A stretch of DNA of 64,000 bases from NCBI RefSeq assembly GCF_000497045.1, contig NW_015961989.1, forward strand, positions 620,001 through 684,000. The letters run 5' to 3'. Both the position numbers and the translations under genes were made by a program. The notes beneath the pieces are model-generated. The model worked only from the letters and a program-made list of their open reading frames with translations. It ran no database searches and was not told where the DNA came from. Shown in pieces: positions 48,001-58,758 of this stretch (positions within the stretch are counted from its first letter, which is position 1; the number at the start of each line of letters is the position of its first letter). Origin of the DNA: Kalmanozyma brasiliensis GHG001 (taxonomy: Eukaryota > Basidiomycota > Ustilaginomycetes > Ustilaginales).

Positions 48001-48182
48001 GTAAAAGGAAAGAGGCCGGTGTGACCGTTCTCGTTGGTGCCTTGCCACCAGCCATCGCCGTATTCGTCGTCCTTTTCTACGACGATGATGCACTCGCCGG
48101 CCTTGAAGGAGACTTCGTCCGGGTTTTCGGCCTCAAAGTCGTGCAGCGCCCAAACGCGATCTGGCGATTTGATTGCTGCCAT
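45093..48182 (-). CDS. BOI1/BOI2/Pob1-like polarity scaffold: SH3-SAM-PH
   Basis: The 1029-residue protein starts at ATG 48182. An SH3 domain spans about 10-65 (VWALHDFEAENPDEVSFKAG, then GWWQGT and GHTGLFP). An Ala/Gln/Glu-rich region with a likely coiled coil follows (about 190-240). The SAM domain is at about 463-530 (WNVDHVVEWARFKGWDE, ILKEIDINAFGKRF). After a Gly/Ser/Pro-rich linker comes a PH domain at about 860-962 (LEGWIKKKGERYNSWKPRYL, ILRDPRAEKIKGYVNM, SDDPILVREWMKALM). This SH3-SAM-PH order defines fungal Boi1/2 and S. pombe Pob1, which link Cdc42 and formins to exocytosis at growth sites. The PH domain likely binds acidic phospholipids at the plasma membrane. Confidence 0.9.
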   Translation of the reverse strand: MAAIKSPDRVWALHDFEAENPDEVSFKAGECIIVVEKDDEYGDGWWQGTNENGHTGLFPFTYTTVDRNVALSAQSGTATPVLGAPQGAAASTQPGVMHSTMADIDNALTEFQAPGSVNGTTTGVGAGAGAVAGAGAGAAGLAATRGVDSSSASFTSDRSDVDAQSDNYGGSADDFASRPVAARAALAANAQKDLADDAERQKQEQQRMRAEAQQAFEQEEARQRELLLEKEKERQAKLAAGELDLTDEKSKAAPIDGVDMSDESDSEGSVVAALNDFQDNKTHSPLFGNLASTPTAGVAAREIQQPTSNLQGIAEDQALSQPATQAPAEAALPSPLASNDSSAATAPEPDTVLAPAIAAGVGAVALGGVAAASSTAHAVTGHEPSADASSAVGSSGPAADESVRSVAGDSIKTGTGTGIATGTGTAATSIGTPTLDDATHSSSAAAAAQPKSFHALANLPSDPTEWNVDHVVEWARFKGWDEAAVVSKFREHEISGDVLLEMDINILKEIDINAFGKRFQVANGIKELRAQTSGAPPTPGLSQPPHGDSTLGSPAILGGPGAAGSAAATPTYSPHLGGGSNNGSNADGRSLSARMAETSLDPGYGPPSNFNGGDRDRDMYNSPNAGLGPGGFGGPAGVAAWQAQQAGQRAPYRHPSEGMMRGSGDVPVSPGNTSQFGLPSPRYFPTGGPNEDRLGALPPPSPRKRESSGSALSEKNNRTSFFGLGQRNRKPPPAPAGGASSNGHDDDRSSKGTLSRLGFARASRNISSQSSQSNIRDQISLPTDSPRFDTNGDTARRQRQSTSGGTVLGAATGGMGMPANARPTSVGSAGADVSGPGAGGPAAPPGAAANGPVMSRIQPVDLEGWIKKKGERYNSWKPRYLALKGPDLVILRDPRAEKIKGYVNMKGYKVIADENTNPGKYGFKILHESEKPHYFSSDDPILVREWMKALMKSTIGRDHSFPVISSYNNATISLKEAQRMNPPPRPPSPTSRARTQRAKARPNPEQLTARDAAILMNLTSGQQTKPDDV

Positions 48183-49142
48183 GCTGAAGAGAGGATGTGC
48201 AGATGTAATTCGAAGCTAGCCGAGCGTTTGCGTCCAGTCGCTTCGAGGAGGGCGAGGATCGGGTCAGGTAGCTGAAACGAGCGTCTTGGGTATAAAGACT
48301 GGCCGTCGTTTTGATGAAGGTCGTCCAAAGCAGATGAGATGCACGACTGTGTGTCAGAAGGACCTTGACGCAACGAGGCGGGCTGTGAAGAACAACGCGG
48401 CCGAAGAGAATGACGACCGAAGCGTCAGCAGGGTCCCGAGCGTAGTCGCTGGATGGCTGCTAATCCCGAGTGCCGAAATGAAGGAGCGTCGTGCTTCTTC
48501 ACAGGTGGCGCCTGATGCAAGCGAGCGATTGGGATCGAAATGAGAGACACTCTCGTCTACGGCAAGAGCGACGAGGATGGTATATGGTGGTGATGAGGAT
48601 GGATGGAAAGCGAAAGAGAGCTTCGGAACTGAAACTTCGGTATTCTCAGCGGCAGCTCAGACCAGACAGTCAGCCGTTCTCTGCCAAATCCCGCAGATGA
48701 ACGGGAACGCCTCTCCCGCCAAAAGTCTCACACGCTGCTCAGCCGCCGTCCGATTTTGTTCAAAAGCGGCAAGGCAGGCAGGCAGGCGTGCACGGTCACT
48801 CTCGTGTTCTTTTTGGATTTTTGGCTCGAATTTAACCTCACGGGTGCCTGCCACTTGCAGCCAATCTTCACGCCTTTTGGGTCGGGATGAGAATGCGTAG
48901 AAATTCCAATCAACCGCGCCCAAAACGGCAAGCTCAGCTGATATTCTTATCCGTGGGGATGATGATGGCGATCAGGACCGGACATCGTCCAAGACTAGGT
49001 CGGCTTCGCTCGGCCCTCGCTTCAACTCAAAGACTCGTCTGCGTCAACGTCAGAAGCGTAACGATGATTTTGACCAACGTGTCCTGCACATCAGGAATAG
49101 GATTGCAAGGTCTGACTGAAGCGAGGACGGCTGGTATCGACA
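48183..49142. other. BOI-like gene promoter and DPH1 3' flank
   Basis: The 960 bp lie between tandem minus-strand genes. A short GGCA tandem sits near 48770-48786. Short open frames have no recognisable product. No gene is seen. Confidence 0.45.
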
Positions 49143-50957
49143 TCAAGCCGTAGCGATATTGGCAGGTGCAGCGGCGGCTTTGGCACGGTTGCTTCTCAGA
49201 CTCTTGAGCAGAGCCAGATTCGACTTGGCGCCGGCTGCCTTCTTTGCTGGCGCCATGCCGTGTCTCGGTGTCCAAGGTCCTAGCGATGTGTCGCTGTAGA
49301 AGTCCATCGGATAGTCGCCGTCGAGAGGCAGATGCTTGTCTTCCACCGGCACCTCGCTAGTGCTATCGCCATGCGGTCTAGCTGGTGTCCTGCTCATGCC
49401 CAGCCCCTCTACATCCTCTTGCCATCCTTTCACCTTCTTGACGCTCACCGCTGCTTCGTACGGACTGAGCAGTGGCTTGGCGAAAGCAGAGCCCCAATCG
49501 ATCGATAGGCGCGGGCAGCTCGACTGGATGAACGCCGCCAAATGTTCGCCGAACAGAGCCAGCTTCTGCGGTGACAGCTCCGACAGCAGGATAGGAACAT
49601 GAGGGATGGGCGGCGAGTGTTCCGCCAACGACGCTGTCAGCGACTCGAGCACGCGCAGGCTGCCTTGACGTCCCAATGTGCCCAGCACCACACCCCAGCC
49701 AGAAGGTGCCGTTCGCTCTTGTCCATTCGACACCGCCTTCTCCTCGTCCTTCAGTTTGACGATTGAGAGCTCGGGTTCGAGGTCCATTCCGCCCACACCG
49801 TCCTGCGCCAGCCTCACCGCTTCACCGCGCATCTTGCGCATCTCGGCATGATCGTACAGCTCGCGCACGAATCGTTTCGTGTACGGGTCGTATCGGAACG
49901 CTGGGATCCGCGGGTTGGCAATCATGATGGACTCGAGGTGGAAGCGACCGTCGCCAATGTAGACGATGGCATCGATGCTGTCCTTGTCCAGCTTGGGCGA
50001 CGTGCAGCCCAACACCTCGCCAGGACTGAGCGGCTTGACTTGCGGCACAGTGACCGCATATTCGCCAGAGCTCCATGCTTTCCATTTGGCTGCTTGAGGG
50101 ATGTGGTCGACGGTGCCGTCCGTCGCCGTGCCTGCGGTCAGCACCAGTCGATCCGCCTGAGGCTCTCCCGAGACAATGGATCCATCGGCAAGTCGACGCT
50201 GTTGCTGCTCGAGTGCTTCGCGTAGGCCGTGGATGGCATTGATGAACTGCACCGTTCCGACGAGCGCTAGATGGGTGGATGCTTTCGACGCAGCGGAAGA
50301 AGCAGCGTGGGAGCTGGGTTGCTCTTGGTCGCCGATCTGAATCTTGGCTCGCCCCGCCGACTCATCCACCTCGGCACTCTTGCCAGCTGCGCTCTGACTA
50401 CCACCCAGGATCTTGGCTCTGAACTCGTCTTTCTGGCTCGGGAAGTTGGCTCGAATCGTGGCGGCCAAATGGGCGGGGTCGATGGAGATCTCGACGAACA
50501 CGTACAGCGTTTTGATCGCCGTCTGATCCACAGGAACAAGACAACTGTGGCCGTAGTGGACGAGCATGTCACACCCAAGTGCCATGGCAGTGTAGTCGTC
50601 GACGCAGCACGCGCCGTACGTCACGTCGCCCATGATCACCGTGATAGCATCTGTGAAGCGTTCCACAATGTCGGCAATACCGGTGGCCCACAGCGTAAGG
50701 CCTTCGGGCATCTGAAGCGCGACGCATGTCGCTGATGCCTTTCGAATGTGATGGATGGTCTTGTGGATCTCAAAGTTGTAGTTGGGTGGGAGGATGGATG
50801 CGATAGCTTGGTTGAGTTCCGGGTCGTCCAAGATCTCGGAAGGGACAGCGTTGGCGATGCGGGGTCGCGACGGGCCTGCTTGGCTGCTAGGATCAGCAGT
50901 GGCGCCGCCAGCAGCGCCGTTGAACCTCTTGCGAGGGTTCTCTGCGTTGGTCTGCAT
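49143..50957 (-). CDS. DPH1: DPH1, diphthamide synthase subunit (ACP transferase, radical-SAM-like Fe-S)
   Basis: The protein is 604 residues from ATG 50957; a non-ATG extension to 50984 is not used. [48 protein letters not shown] and [14 protein letters not shown] are Dph1 hallmarks. Three Cys expected to bind the [4Fe-4S] cluster are visible: Cys117 or Cys118 (GACCVDD), Cys318 (LGCTSP) and Cys481 ([11 protein letters not shown]). [14 protein letters not shown] and FRYDPY lie between. Role: with Dph2 it transfers the 3-amino-3-carboxypropyl group of SAM to the eEF2 His, the first step of diphthamide. A Ser/Ala-rich insertion (about 195-225) and acidic inserts make it longer than most Dph1 proteins (about 430 residues). 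Confidence 0.93.
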   Translation of the reverse strand: MQTNAENPRKRFNGAAGGATADPSSQAGPSRPRIANAVPSEILDDPELNQAIASILPPNYNFEIHKTIHHIRKASATCVALQMPEGLTLWATGIADIVERFTDAITVIMGDVTYGACCVDDYTAMALGCDMLVHYGHSCLVPVDQTAIKTLYVFVEISIDPAHLAATIRANFPSQKDEFRAKILGGSQSAAGKSAEVDESAGRAKIQIGDQEQPSSHAASSAASKASTHLALVGTVQFINAIHGLREALEQQQRRLADGSIVSGEPQADRLVLTAGTATDGTVDHIPQAAKWKAWSSGEYAVTVPQVKPLSPGEVLGCTSPKLDKDSIDAIVYIGDGRFHLESIMIANPRIPAFRYDPYTKRFVRELYDHAEMRKMRGEAVRLAQDGVGGMDLEPELSIVKLKDEEKAVSNGQERTAPSGWGVVLGTLGRQGSLRVLESLTASLAEHSPPIPHVPILLSELSPQKLALFGEHLAAFIQSSCPRLSIDWGSAFAKPLLSPYEAAVSVKKVKGWQEDVEGLGMSRTPARPHGDSTSEVPVEDKHLPLDGDYPMDFYSDTSLGPWTPRHGMAPAKKAAGAKSNLALLKSLRSNRAKAAAAPANIATA

Positions 50958-53900
50958 GTTTGCAGAGAGAGACTTCGACAGCAAAGGGTTGCGTGTTGCC
51001 GTCTTTGATGCTGTACGAAGTCAAAGAAGAAGACTCTATCCAGGGTCCAACGCACCACCAAAATCTTTGAGCTTGGGCAAAAAACGAAAACTGGCTGACA
51101 AATCCTGACTTGCGCTCCATGCTGTGGCCTCTTAACACTTTGGAAAAAGGCTTGAGCTCGAGTCCGGGGCGAAGCGCGTAAAGGAGGCGCGCGGGCGCAT
51201 GACGTCAAACTGACTTCGAGTATCGCCCTCCGCTTGGGGCCTTGCCGAGCGCCAAGGCAGACCTTGATCGCTGGCTCTTCTCCAGGTTTCCTATCTACGA
51301 AGGACGCTCATTGATCGCTCCCAATGGCCGGATATCATCGTAAATTGGGACCGCAGCCGAGGAACCAACGTAGCAGCTGAAGAACCGCATCGTTTGCTAA
51401 GGCGAGGTCTAAGCTTGTTCGTCATGGGAATGTCTTTGATCGTCACCTGGCAAGCGCATTTCTGGTAAACAACTGGGTTTCTTGTGGGTCTGAGACCTTG
51501 TCAGCGCATGGGATGGTGTGCAACCATTTGATGCAGTCACTCTACGTTGCATGTCGATCGGAGCTGCAAAGGTACCGGCTTGGTTTGGTCGAGGTCACAT
51601 GTGATCCCCTCATATTATGGACATGGCAGACTTTCTGCTAGCACGCGGAGAGGCATGACATTGTGGCTTATGGCGGAACTCGAAAGGCACGCGAGCCGAG
51701 TCTGAAACGTCAAGCTGAGGGAGCACGTCTGGAGTTCATGCGATGCCCGGTGGGGATCCAGGATGGCTTCGCTTCTTGCTTGGGATGGTGACGAAAGTGA
51801 CTTGGCTCGCGAGATCGACGTCGGTCACGTAGGGGGTCAGACAGCTGACTTGTTTCACGAAGATCGCCGTGACGCAGACAAACGCCTCGACGAGCTTGCT
51901 TGTCGATCTGACGGGATTTGTGCGAGCCCTTTCCCTGGCTCCTGCAATTCTTTTGCTCACAATAGTCGGCACGGAAGGCTCATCCACGAGAATTGGTTCC
52001 CATGGCGTCAGAGGGTCTTGAGAAGAAGCAAGTCGGAGTTTGGACAACGCGCACAGACCGTAGACCACAACTTGTACGTACAGGGTCAGCACGCCTCTCG
52101 CTGCCGTCTGTATCGATAGTACTCCCAGAGGTGTAGACATAACAGGCTAAGCAGCGCCGACAAGTTCTCAGCGTTGAAGTGGACGATGCACAGGCCAGTC
52201 TTCGGACAAGCCCTGGAGAGTTTCGCCGACGACAAGGTCAGTCCGAAACAAGGGGTTGCTCTGATACCGGGTCCACTCAGCACCAGGGCACAAAGCAATC
52301 GCCGATCCAAGTGGGTGTGCTTCGAGACCCCTTCCAGTCGTGGAGCGAGAATGGATTGTCAGCGTCTCATAGACCCGTGGGACGGGCAGGGGAAGGCAGA
52401 GAACTCAAACCACGCGAGAAAGCAGGACTGTGACCAGAAATAGCTTAGCCCTGAGACGCCGTATCTCGCCGCGAGTTTCGCCGGGGCAGGCAGGCTGAAC
52501 AATAGGAACGGAGGGGCTAGAAGCACGCCTACGGCGACTCACACGACCCATGACTCGTGGTCCACTCGACCGTCGGTGTGATCTTAACGGCGACCCACAC
52601 AAAGACGCTCGTCCAGCCAGATTCTCTGGCTCACCGCGACAATTGCCGGACCACACAGCATTGCAAGGAAGACGATGTGAAAGACAAAGAGGCGGTATGT
52701 CGGTTATGCAAGCTCTGTGCCATGCGACCGCAAAAAAAGCATTTCCAAGCGAGAGGCAGAGGCGTGCAGATGATGAACTTTGACAACCAAACGTGGTTCG
52801 GATCTGCAGTGGATGCGGCTCGGTGGTGGGGGAGGGCAGATGAGTGCAACGGAGAGTTTCGCAGTCAGAGCCAGCTCGGCAACCAGAAAGGGGTGCGTTA
52901 CGGCATGGGTGGGCCACTCAGTTAGACGAGATGAAGAGGGCGTCGCGGAGCGAGACAAGAGAGCTGCGGAGGCGGTGTGGCAGGCTGAGACGGTGTTTGA
53001 GGCGAAAAAGGGCACACACGCAAGGCAAAAGGAGAATTCATCGAGCCGGTGTCTCGCGTAAATTGCTGTCGTTGTGGTGGGCGCAAAGACCGCTGCAGAG
53101 AGGTGATCCAGCCCTGGTCGCGCTGCACTTCATAAGCCTCTCAGCAGAAGAGCCATCGCCGCTGCCAATTCCTGCAGTCGAAGGTTTGCCGCCTTGTAAG
53201 CCGGTGATGAACAAGCACATCAGCACGCTGATCGGACGGGTTTCGCTAGGAAACGCGGCGAAGCGCATCCTCGCTCAGTCATGGCGGCACCATCCCGAGC
53301 GGATGGGAGCCTCGGCGTCGCATACGGCTCGATGCAAGGTTTGGACAAGTCCAAGCGAGCTCGGAGACAGGCCACACGATCAAGGGAGGTCTCTTTGCTT
53401 CCAGTGCAGACCAACTTGTGAAGGCGTTCAAAGGCCACCAAAGACGAGTCGATTTGAAATCAGGAACCTGGCCATGTCCTTGTCTGCAGGCTCTCTCTCT
53501 CGAATGGCTGCCGCGGTTGGGTCCAATTTGAAATTCTGGGCGCCTTTGCGCTGTCTACTGTATGTCCTCTCGTCGCATCCCCAAATGCCGCTGGACCCCT
53601 CTGGTGAGATGAGCTTGCGTGAAGAAGATGTGAGGGGCAAGACAGAGTGTGCTCACTACGAGATATGCACTCTGCATTGTCGCATTGGCGTGCTATCCAG
53701 CATGCACGCGTGGCTACACTCTAAACTCAGAGCCGCAGTGAGACCGAGTAGAAAAATTGCGGGGAGGATCGGGTCGGAAGCGCAAAAGGGAGTGGCACGG
53801 CGCATGATACATCCGTCGATGCAGCAAAGGGCATCGAAGAGCAAATGGACTTGCGATTAGTTCCGGTTCAACCGACGACACCATGAGCGCAGCCTAAGGC

Positions 53901-56900
53901 TGCAAGAGAGTCAGTCGTCTTTGTCTGCAGGAATCTGGGGTCGTCCATGTTGTACAGGCGCACTGGAGAACAAATCCAATATGACCTCGCATTGGTTACC
54001 GCCCGTTGCTCGTCAAACGAAATGGCATCTCGCTTCGGAGCACGGGCGCAGGAGCTTTTCTCTTGCATGACGAGGTGGCGGGCCCGCTATTCGGTGCAAG
54101 CAGGCATCAGAATCGAATGATCTCTGTCAGTCTCAGGAAGACGACAAAATGCACCGCTGCCACAGCGTGATCAACAACGGAGTGGTCGAAGGGGCTGCTG
54201 TACATCTGAAGCACTTGATGAGCCGGGGTTGGTGAGCTTGGATGCTAAGAAAAGCAGTGCGCACTATAGAGTTAATCTGATCTAACCGAGCTAGGAAACG
54301 AACGAGCGGGGCGGTCGAGCATGGGGGACAGGAGTAGAAAAAGTGTCTCAGCCAATCAGGTCGCGTTGTGATTGGTTCAACTGACTAGGCGCGGAGCTTG
54401 AAATCAAAAGGAAAGTGGAACGAGACGGGTCGGAGTATCAAGTTGGACAGCCCTAAAGACGACATGGGTAGGAAGAGCGCGGCGGTACAGAGCGGGTCCG
54501 CGCCTTGTTGTCTCCCTCTTCCCATGCATGCTGCAGCATGCAAAGTGCATCTCGGATGCTCAAGTCCAGCATCCATCACAGACAATACAAACTCTCTTTT
54601 TGGCGACGCACCAGAGCGGAGTGTAGAAGGACCATTGTTGAATAGAGTTTCTGTTTGTGGGGTCGTCGGGACTACCTTTCCGTCTACTAGGAGAGAGCCA
54701 AGACAGGATTCAGCCCATCCATAGCTCGGTTTGCGCTTCGGTTGTCTGCCAGTCAGACAAAAGACGCCCTCTCGAGCAGTGACAGGAGCGTGTTCAAGTG
54801 GCGACAGCAAGTGACAGATCGTAGAGCCCTTGTTATGGACAGACAACTATTCTGACCGAGGGGAGCCGTCATTGGCGACAAGGACCCCGTTGCTTGCCGC
54901 GATTTGGCTGGTGGCCGAGTCGCTTTACGGCATCGTACGATCTGCGCGGCTTGAGCGTGTTCCTGGCGGGAAAGGGCAAGGGCGAGTCGACAAGAACAAT
55001 GAGGAAGAGGTTCCCTTGTCGACAGGCGATGAGTGTTCTTGTTCTTTTTGCACGCGACCGCAGCCCTGCATCCTCGCGGATCGAATTCTGCTTTGATGCA
55101 ACGAATCAAGTTTGGCTCGCTTAAGTGGGAATGACCATCATGTGGTGACAGCATCTCGAGACTGCAGCGCTGGCCCTAATGCCTGCGCCCAAGTGATCTG
55201 CCTGTTTGCGTGTTTGGGCATCGGCACCTCGCTGCCGTCCGGGCAGCGTCCCACCTTGCCTTTGAGTATGACGAGTCGGCATGCATCAGCAAGCTTCTAT
55301 GGCTATGAGGGTGGCGTGATGAGCACGCGGCTGCCGACAACAGGGAAGCTTTGCTCTAGTCAAGCCGGCACGCTGCGGTCTGAGCCCTGTTTTCGGGTTC
55401 AGGTTCCAAGGGCGAGAATCAGGGCTAAGTCACCCTTGGACCTTTGTTTGAGACCAGTTGGTCGTGCCGAAGTGTGTCTACGTTAGCTAGAGACACGGCT
55501 GAAGGTTAAGCTGTTGTCTCGTGTAATGCGCTGCCGCTCATCCGCCACCGCTGTGCATTGCATGGCTTTCCATTGTTCTCAAAGTGGGATGCTGTGTTTG
55601 CAAATCAGGCTGCATGACCCACAGACACGAGCCTTTGATGGTCTCGTTGTCCTTACGAGAGGGAGAAGGCCGTGCTAAGTGCATCTAGGCCCGCCCATCT
55701 CGCCTCGCCTAGGCAATCAAAAATCTCTCCGTCTTGCCCAGCCGCAGCGACGACTCGCTTAGCAATCCAAGCCTTTTGCAGGAGACAGAGAGGCGATCCA
55801 GCGAGCGAATGGCCTCTCTGCTTTGCTCCTCGCCTGTGACCCCGCGCTTTAGTGCCTTTTTCGACCCCGCCTTTTTGACTGGATTGGGCGCAGTCTAAAT
55901 TCTAAACTTTCCCATGATGCATTCTCTTTGCCTCGACCTGCAGCTCCCTGCTCTAGTGCACGACTGGGCACTCCTCCTCCTCCTCTCTGTCTGCTCGCTT
56001 AGCAGCGCAACATCCTTTTTTCCGTGCTTTCCCTTTGTGCATCCCTCTCAGCCGGCAGAGTGAGAGTGTTTGGTAGCTTTGCCTCTTGCCGTGCCGTCCC
56101 TCGCCCCCACAACGAAAGCAGCAATTTTTAGCGTCCAATTCTTTCCTTTCTCTCCGACAGTCAGTCAGCCAGTGGGCGCGACCTGCATTCACAGTGCATT
56201 ACCGTCTGTGGTGCATGGATGGATGAATCGCAGGGCAGCTGCTCGGATGCCACTGGTTGCCTCTGCCTCATTGTGAGGCCTGCGTTCGAACTTTCTTATT
56301 GCCGTCGTTCTGCCTCCCTAGCCTCCCGCTTGCCTGTCTGGGACGGCCTCTCAACGACGCCATGTGAAGATCCCAAAGCTCGCGAAGCACAATCAAGTGT
56401 CAAGGTGCTTGCAGGTATATTGGGGTCCAGCCCAACTCAGCTCCATTAACCGTCTGTCATAGTGCTTGCATTGATCGCTTGCTTGCTTGCTCGCCCTTGA
56501 GCGCAACGCCTCTCACTCTCTCCTCTGGTGCCTCTCCGGCTATGAACCTATCCCAATACCTATGTCTCACTCTGTGATCCTGAGACACCATTGCACCCTT
56601 CTTGTCTCTCGTTGCCCTCCTTCCTCGCTGCGTTCCTATCCCAAGCTGCTGGCTCTGCTGCTGTCGCCCTACCACACCCGCTCCCACCCACACCCGTCAC
56701 CGCTTCGACATCCAGTTTTTCGCTTCGACCCGGCCTTTGCCTGCCGAACTGTAGCGCCGCCATCTCCTCTCCTGCTTTCCTGCCTTGAGGCCTTGGGTCT
56801 TGTGTCTCGATCCTCCTCCGGCATCCCAAGCATAGCAGCTTCGCCTCCCCTCCCTCCTCCTCACCCCAGATTCTGGTTTCTTATAAGCATCCCTACTTTT

Positions 56901-57303
56901 TGTGGCTCGTCGTCTCCATCGATCCCATCGTGTTCTCGCTCTCTATCTATCTCCGCAACGACGTCCTTCCTCCTCTCTACCCCTCGATCTTGCACTCATC
57001 GCAACAACCAGCTTCTACTGGCCAGTCTTGTCTCTACGACTCCTTGATCCAACATCGTACAGCTTCCGCGTCGTCCACCTGTCACGTAGCGCGCTCTGGA
57101 TCCCCCTCGACCGCACCCTCCTTTAGTCTGTCACTATCACAGAGCAGCAGCGCCATTCTCCCACTTTTGTCACATTCTCTGCTTTGTCTGGGATCACAAC
57201 ACGTCTGAGAACGCCACTTCCAGTACGACTCCCGCTTCACCAGAGTCCGCTCTTCTATCTTCACCATACTCAACTCAGCTCATCTAGCTTTCCTATCACC
57301 ACA
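50958..57303. other. 6.3 kb gene-poor region upstream of DPH1 and the Zn(II)2Cys6 factor
   Basis: No recognisable gene, transposon or tRNA was found on either strand. The longest open frame (52844-53860 plus, 338 codons, opening at GTG) encodes no known domain. The right-hand part (about 55900-57303) becomes strongly pyrimidine-rich, with CTCC/TTCT runs and simple words such as TTGCTTGCTTGC near 56473-56485. It probably contains the promoter and long leader of the downstream regulator. CTTATAAGC at about 56879-56887 is a possible TATA element. Several upstream ATGs occur in the presumptive leader. Confidence 0.45.
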
Positions 57304-58758
57304 ATGAGCTCGATCAGCAGCGGCAGCAGCTCCTCGCGAGCCTCCCCTTCCTCCAGCTCCACCTCCCGCAGTCCTTCTGCAGAGCCCTCCTCCTCCTCCA
57401 ATAAGAGGCAACGTCGTCTCACGCTCCAAGACATCCACATCCCCGCCGGCTTCGAGATCGCCAAGCACCTCAGCGAGGCTGGCTCCGCCGACTACCCCTC
57501 GGAGGAAAACATCGAAAAGGCCGCCGAGGTCTTGCAGTCGCTCCGCGGTCGCATGCCCGATGGCTCCGACGGCCAAGTTGCTGCCTGCGACTACTGCAGG
57601 CGTCGCAAGATCCGCTGCGACCGCATCAAGCCCACCTGCGGCAGTTGCGTCTCTTCGGGCAGGAAGTGCACCACCGAGGACATGCTTCGAAAGCGTGGTC
57701 CCCCTTCCAAGAAGGAGCGCGCCATCCTCGAGGCCGCTGGCATCATCTTCCGCGGTACTCGTCCACACAGGAGACGCAGAACCGCCACTACATCCCTTGG
57801 CTCTGGCGCCGCCAGCAAGCAGCACGAGGAGATGGTCAGAAAGGTCAAGGAAGCTGCGGGGACAAGGACCCGCGCCAACTCGGCGCAGACGGGCGCCGCA
57901 GCAGCATCAGCGACTCTCGTGGATGGCTACGACGTCGGCAGCAAGAGCTCGTGGATGGAGATGTTGAGCGTTGCCACTCAATCTGCCAACCCCTTCGCCG
58001 ACTCGCCCGCGTCTTCACCCTCGGACATCTCGGCGCAAGACACCTTCCACGTCGACGCTGGCGCTTGCGACTATGTCATGCCCATCGGTATGGCACCCTT
58101 CCCACCCCGCACTGCCATGGACAACGTCAACAGCAGCGTCCAGTGGGACAACATGTGGGCCACCTTTGGCGCCGATCTCCGCAACAAGTACGTTCCTGGC
58201 GGGCCGACGCCACCTTTGGAGCTCCCCAACTTGACTGCCTATGCCATCAACGCCAGCGTCGACAGCAAGGACGGCCTGTTCAGGTCGCCGCTCGCGTCCT
58301 TTGACGCAGGCGCTCTCGACTGGTCCGCATCCAACGTGTCGCCCTCGCAGTACCAGAACATGTACCCGCACGGCGCGCCCATCGCTCCTCACGAGCAGCC
58401 TCCTCTGGTGATGCCTGTCGTCCACGTCGACCCGCAGATGATGGTGCCCCTCCCGCAGCCTTTTTCGCATCCCCTCCACCACCAGCAGGCACACGAGGCG
58501 CAGCAGCAGCCCTTCATCAACTCGCCCTCCACCATGGCTGCCGAAGCCATGGCCTTCCAGTCGGCTATGGGTCACTTTTTCCCCAAGCGCGAGTCGCCCG
58601 CTCTGTCGCTCCACACGCTCTCGTCTTCATCGTCGAACGTCGACGTGAGCACCCCTACCGAGCTGGACCAGTTCATCTCGATGGGCGATCCGTCTTTCCC
58701 CCAAAATCAGCATGCGCTCGCCCACCAGCAGCAGATGTCGTACGCCATGTCCTTCTGA
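57304..58758 (+). CDS. Zn(II)2Cys6 binuclear cluster transcription factor
   Basis: The 484-residue protein starts at ATG 57304 (CACA-ATG). The first 30 residues are Ser-rich. The fungal zinc cluster is at 95-122: Cys95, Cys98, Cys105, Cys112, Cys115 and Cys122, spacing C-x2-C-x6-C-x6-C-x2-C-x6-C, with basic RRRKIR between the second and third Cys. A basic follower MLRKRGPPSKKERAILEA replaces the usual linker and coiled coil. The rest is Pro/Gln/His-rich, including a QQQ/HH tract near 420, typical of activation regions; the 'fungal_trans' middle homology domain is not seen. Target genes unknown. The large upstream region and pyrimidine-rich leader suggest complex control. Confidence 0.87.
   Translation: MSSISSGSSSSRASPSSSSTSRSPSAEPSSSSNKRQRRLTLQDIHIPAGFEIAKHLSEAGSADYPSEENIEKAAEVLQSLRGRMPDGSDGQVAACDYCRRRKIRCDRIKPTCGSCVSSGRKCTTEDMLRKRGPPSKKERAILEAAGIIFRGTRPHRRRRTATTSLGSGAASKQHEEMVRKVKEAAGTRTRANSAQTGAAAASATLVDGYDVGSKSSWMEMLSVATQSANPFADSPASSPSDISAQDTFHVDAGACDYVMPIGMAPFPPRTAMDNVNSSVQWDNMWATFGADLRNKYVPGGPTPPLELPNLTAYAINASVDSKDGLFRSPLASFDAGALDWSASNVSPSQYQNMYPHGAPIAPHEQPPLVMPVVHVDPQMMVPLPQPFSHPLHHQQAHEAQQQPFINSPSTMAAEAMAFQSAMGHFFPKRESPALSLHTLSSSSSNVDVSTPTELDQFISMGDPSFPQNQHALAHQQQMSYAMSF

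Noticed and set aside
56487..57047. 186-codon plus-strand frame before the Zn(II)2Cys6 gene
   Set aside because: It reads pyrimidine-rich leader DNA as Ser/Pro/Leu. Low complexity, no conserved motif; better explained as leader sequence.
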